A stretch of 12,234 bases of DNA. Source: S34-282 sp034422075 (lineage in GTDB: Bacteria > Chloroflexota > Dehalococcoidia > Lucifugimonadales > Australimonadaceae). The notes beneath the pieces were generated by a model, which was not told where the DNA came from, made no database searches, and saw only the letters and a list, made by a program, of their open reading frames with translations. Location of the stretch: the NCBI GenBank assembly GCA_034422075.1, contig DAOUJX010000043.1, forward strand, positions 1 through 12,234, given 5' to 3'. Both the position numbers and the translations under genes were made by a program. Positions within the stretch are counted from its first letter, which is position 1, and every line of letters starts with the position of its first letter. This document shows positions 11,932 through 12,234 of this stretch, one piece after another.

Positions 11932-12234
11932 ATGGCCACGGCCTCCAAAGCGCCCATGCGCTACGACCCGCGCGCCCTAGATCGCAAGTGGCGGCAGCGC
12001 TGGGAGCAAGACGACCTCTACCGAGTCGATGACGCCGACCCGCGCCCCAAGTGGTACGCGCTAACGATGTACCCCTACCCGTCCGGGGACCTCCACATCG
12101 GGCACTGGTACGCCATCTCGCCGGCGGACGCCTACGCGCGCTTCATGCACATGCAGGGCTATAGCGTGCTGTTCCCCATGGGCTTCGACGCCTTCGGGCT
12201 GCCCGCGGAGAACGCGGCCATCAAGAACAGGGTG
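11932..12234 (+). CDS. leuS: Leucyl-tRNA synthetase, N-terminal part (3' partial)
   Basis: The gene runs off the end of the window; 101 codons are visible. The protein starts with the family pattern YDPRALDRKWRQRWEQ, then LTMYPYPSGDLHIGH, which contains the class I HIGH ATP-binding motif (55-58). FPMGFDAFGLPAENAAIKN (81-99) follows; the DAFGLPAENAAI form is typical of LeuRS rather than of ValRS or IleRS. The enzyme charges tRNA-Leu in the cytosol. The ATG at 11932 is supported by GGAG eight bases upstream; a second ATG at codon 9 could also serve but has no better signal. It is separated from crcB by 92 bases and may have its own promoter. The editing domain and KMSKS loop lie beyond the window. 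Confidence 0.96.
   Translation, partial: MATASKAPMRYDPRALDRKWRQRWEQDDLYRVDDADPRPKWYALTMYPYPSGDLHIGHWYAISPADAYARFMHMQGYSVLFPMGFDAFGLPAENAAIKNRV

Noticed and set aside
1..12234. tRNA, rRNA, CRISPR array, IS element or prophage genes
   Set aside because: No cloverleaf with CCA-type ends, no rRNA-like stretch, no regularly spaced repeats and no transposase or integrase motifs were seen on either strand by reading.

Overview
The window is 12,234 bases of GC-rich, gene-dense bacterial chromosome in which every convincing gene lies on the + strand. No rRNA, tRNA, CRISPR array, transposase or phage gene was seen. The gene set (RibBA-RibH, GatB/YqeY, PurQ with small-type PurL, L9-DnaB followed by a DnaC/DnaI-like ATPase, HIT, CrcB, LeuRS) is a core housekeeping set. 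The GC-rich style and the LeuRS and loader sequences suggest a Chloroflexota lineage (Dehalococcoidia/SAR202-like). That assignment is inference from memory of such sequences, not a search result.

Layout. (1) 1-1810: the 3' part of ribBA, then ribH and a GatB/YqeY gene. A perfect 9-bp stem-loop sits directly in front of ribH. (2) 1814-5642: purQ, two half-size EamA transporter genes that overlap by ATGA, and purL. The genes are packed with 2-4 base gaps and look like one transcription unit. The transporter pair sits between two subunits of one purine-synthesis enzyme, and no purS is visible. (3) 5643-7535: a looser stretch with a GC-rich hairpin after purL, a doubtful 67-codon ORF, an MFS transporter gene, and a gap ending in two abutting hairpins ahead of rplI. 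(4) 7536-11839: rplI, dnaB, a structured gap, a double-AAA+ helicase-loader-like gene, a HIT gene and crcB. The last three are linked by ATGA overlaps. (5) 11932-end: the first 101 codons of leuS.

How the genes work together. RibBA and RibH supply successive steps of riboflavin synthesis. PurQ and PurL make FGAM in purine synthesis. DnaB is the replicative helicase, and the ATPase encoded just behind it is the likely loader.

The most unusual object is that loader-like protein (9700-11085). It carries two DnaC/IstB-type AAA+ modules in one chain, related by an ungapped offset of exactly 187 residues. The first module has lost the second acidic residue of Walker B (LDALG against LDDMG in the second). 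This suggests a built-in pair of one nucleotide-holding and one hydrolysing ATPase. Also worth a look are the split EamA pair, the acidic tail of L9 and several leader hairpins.
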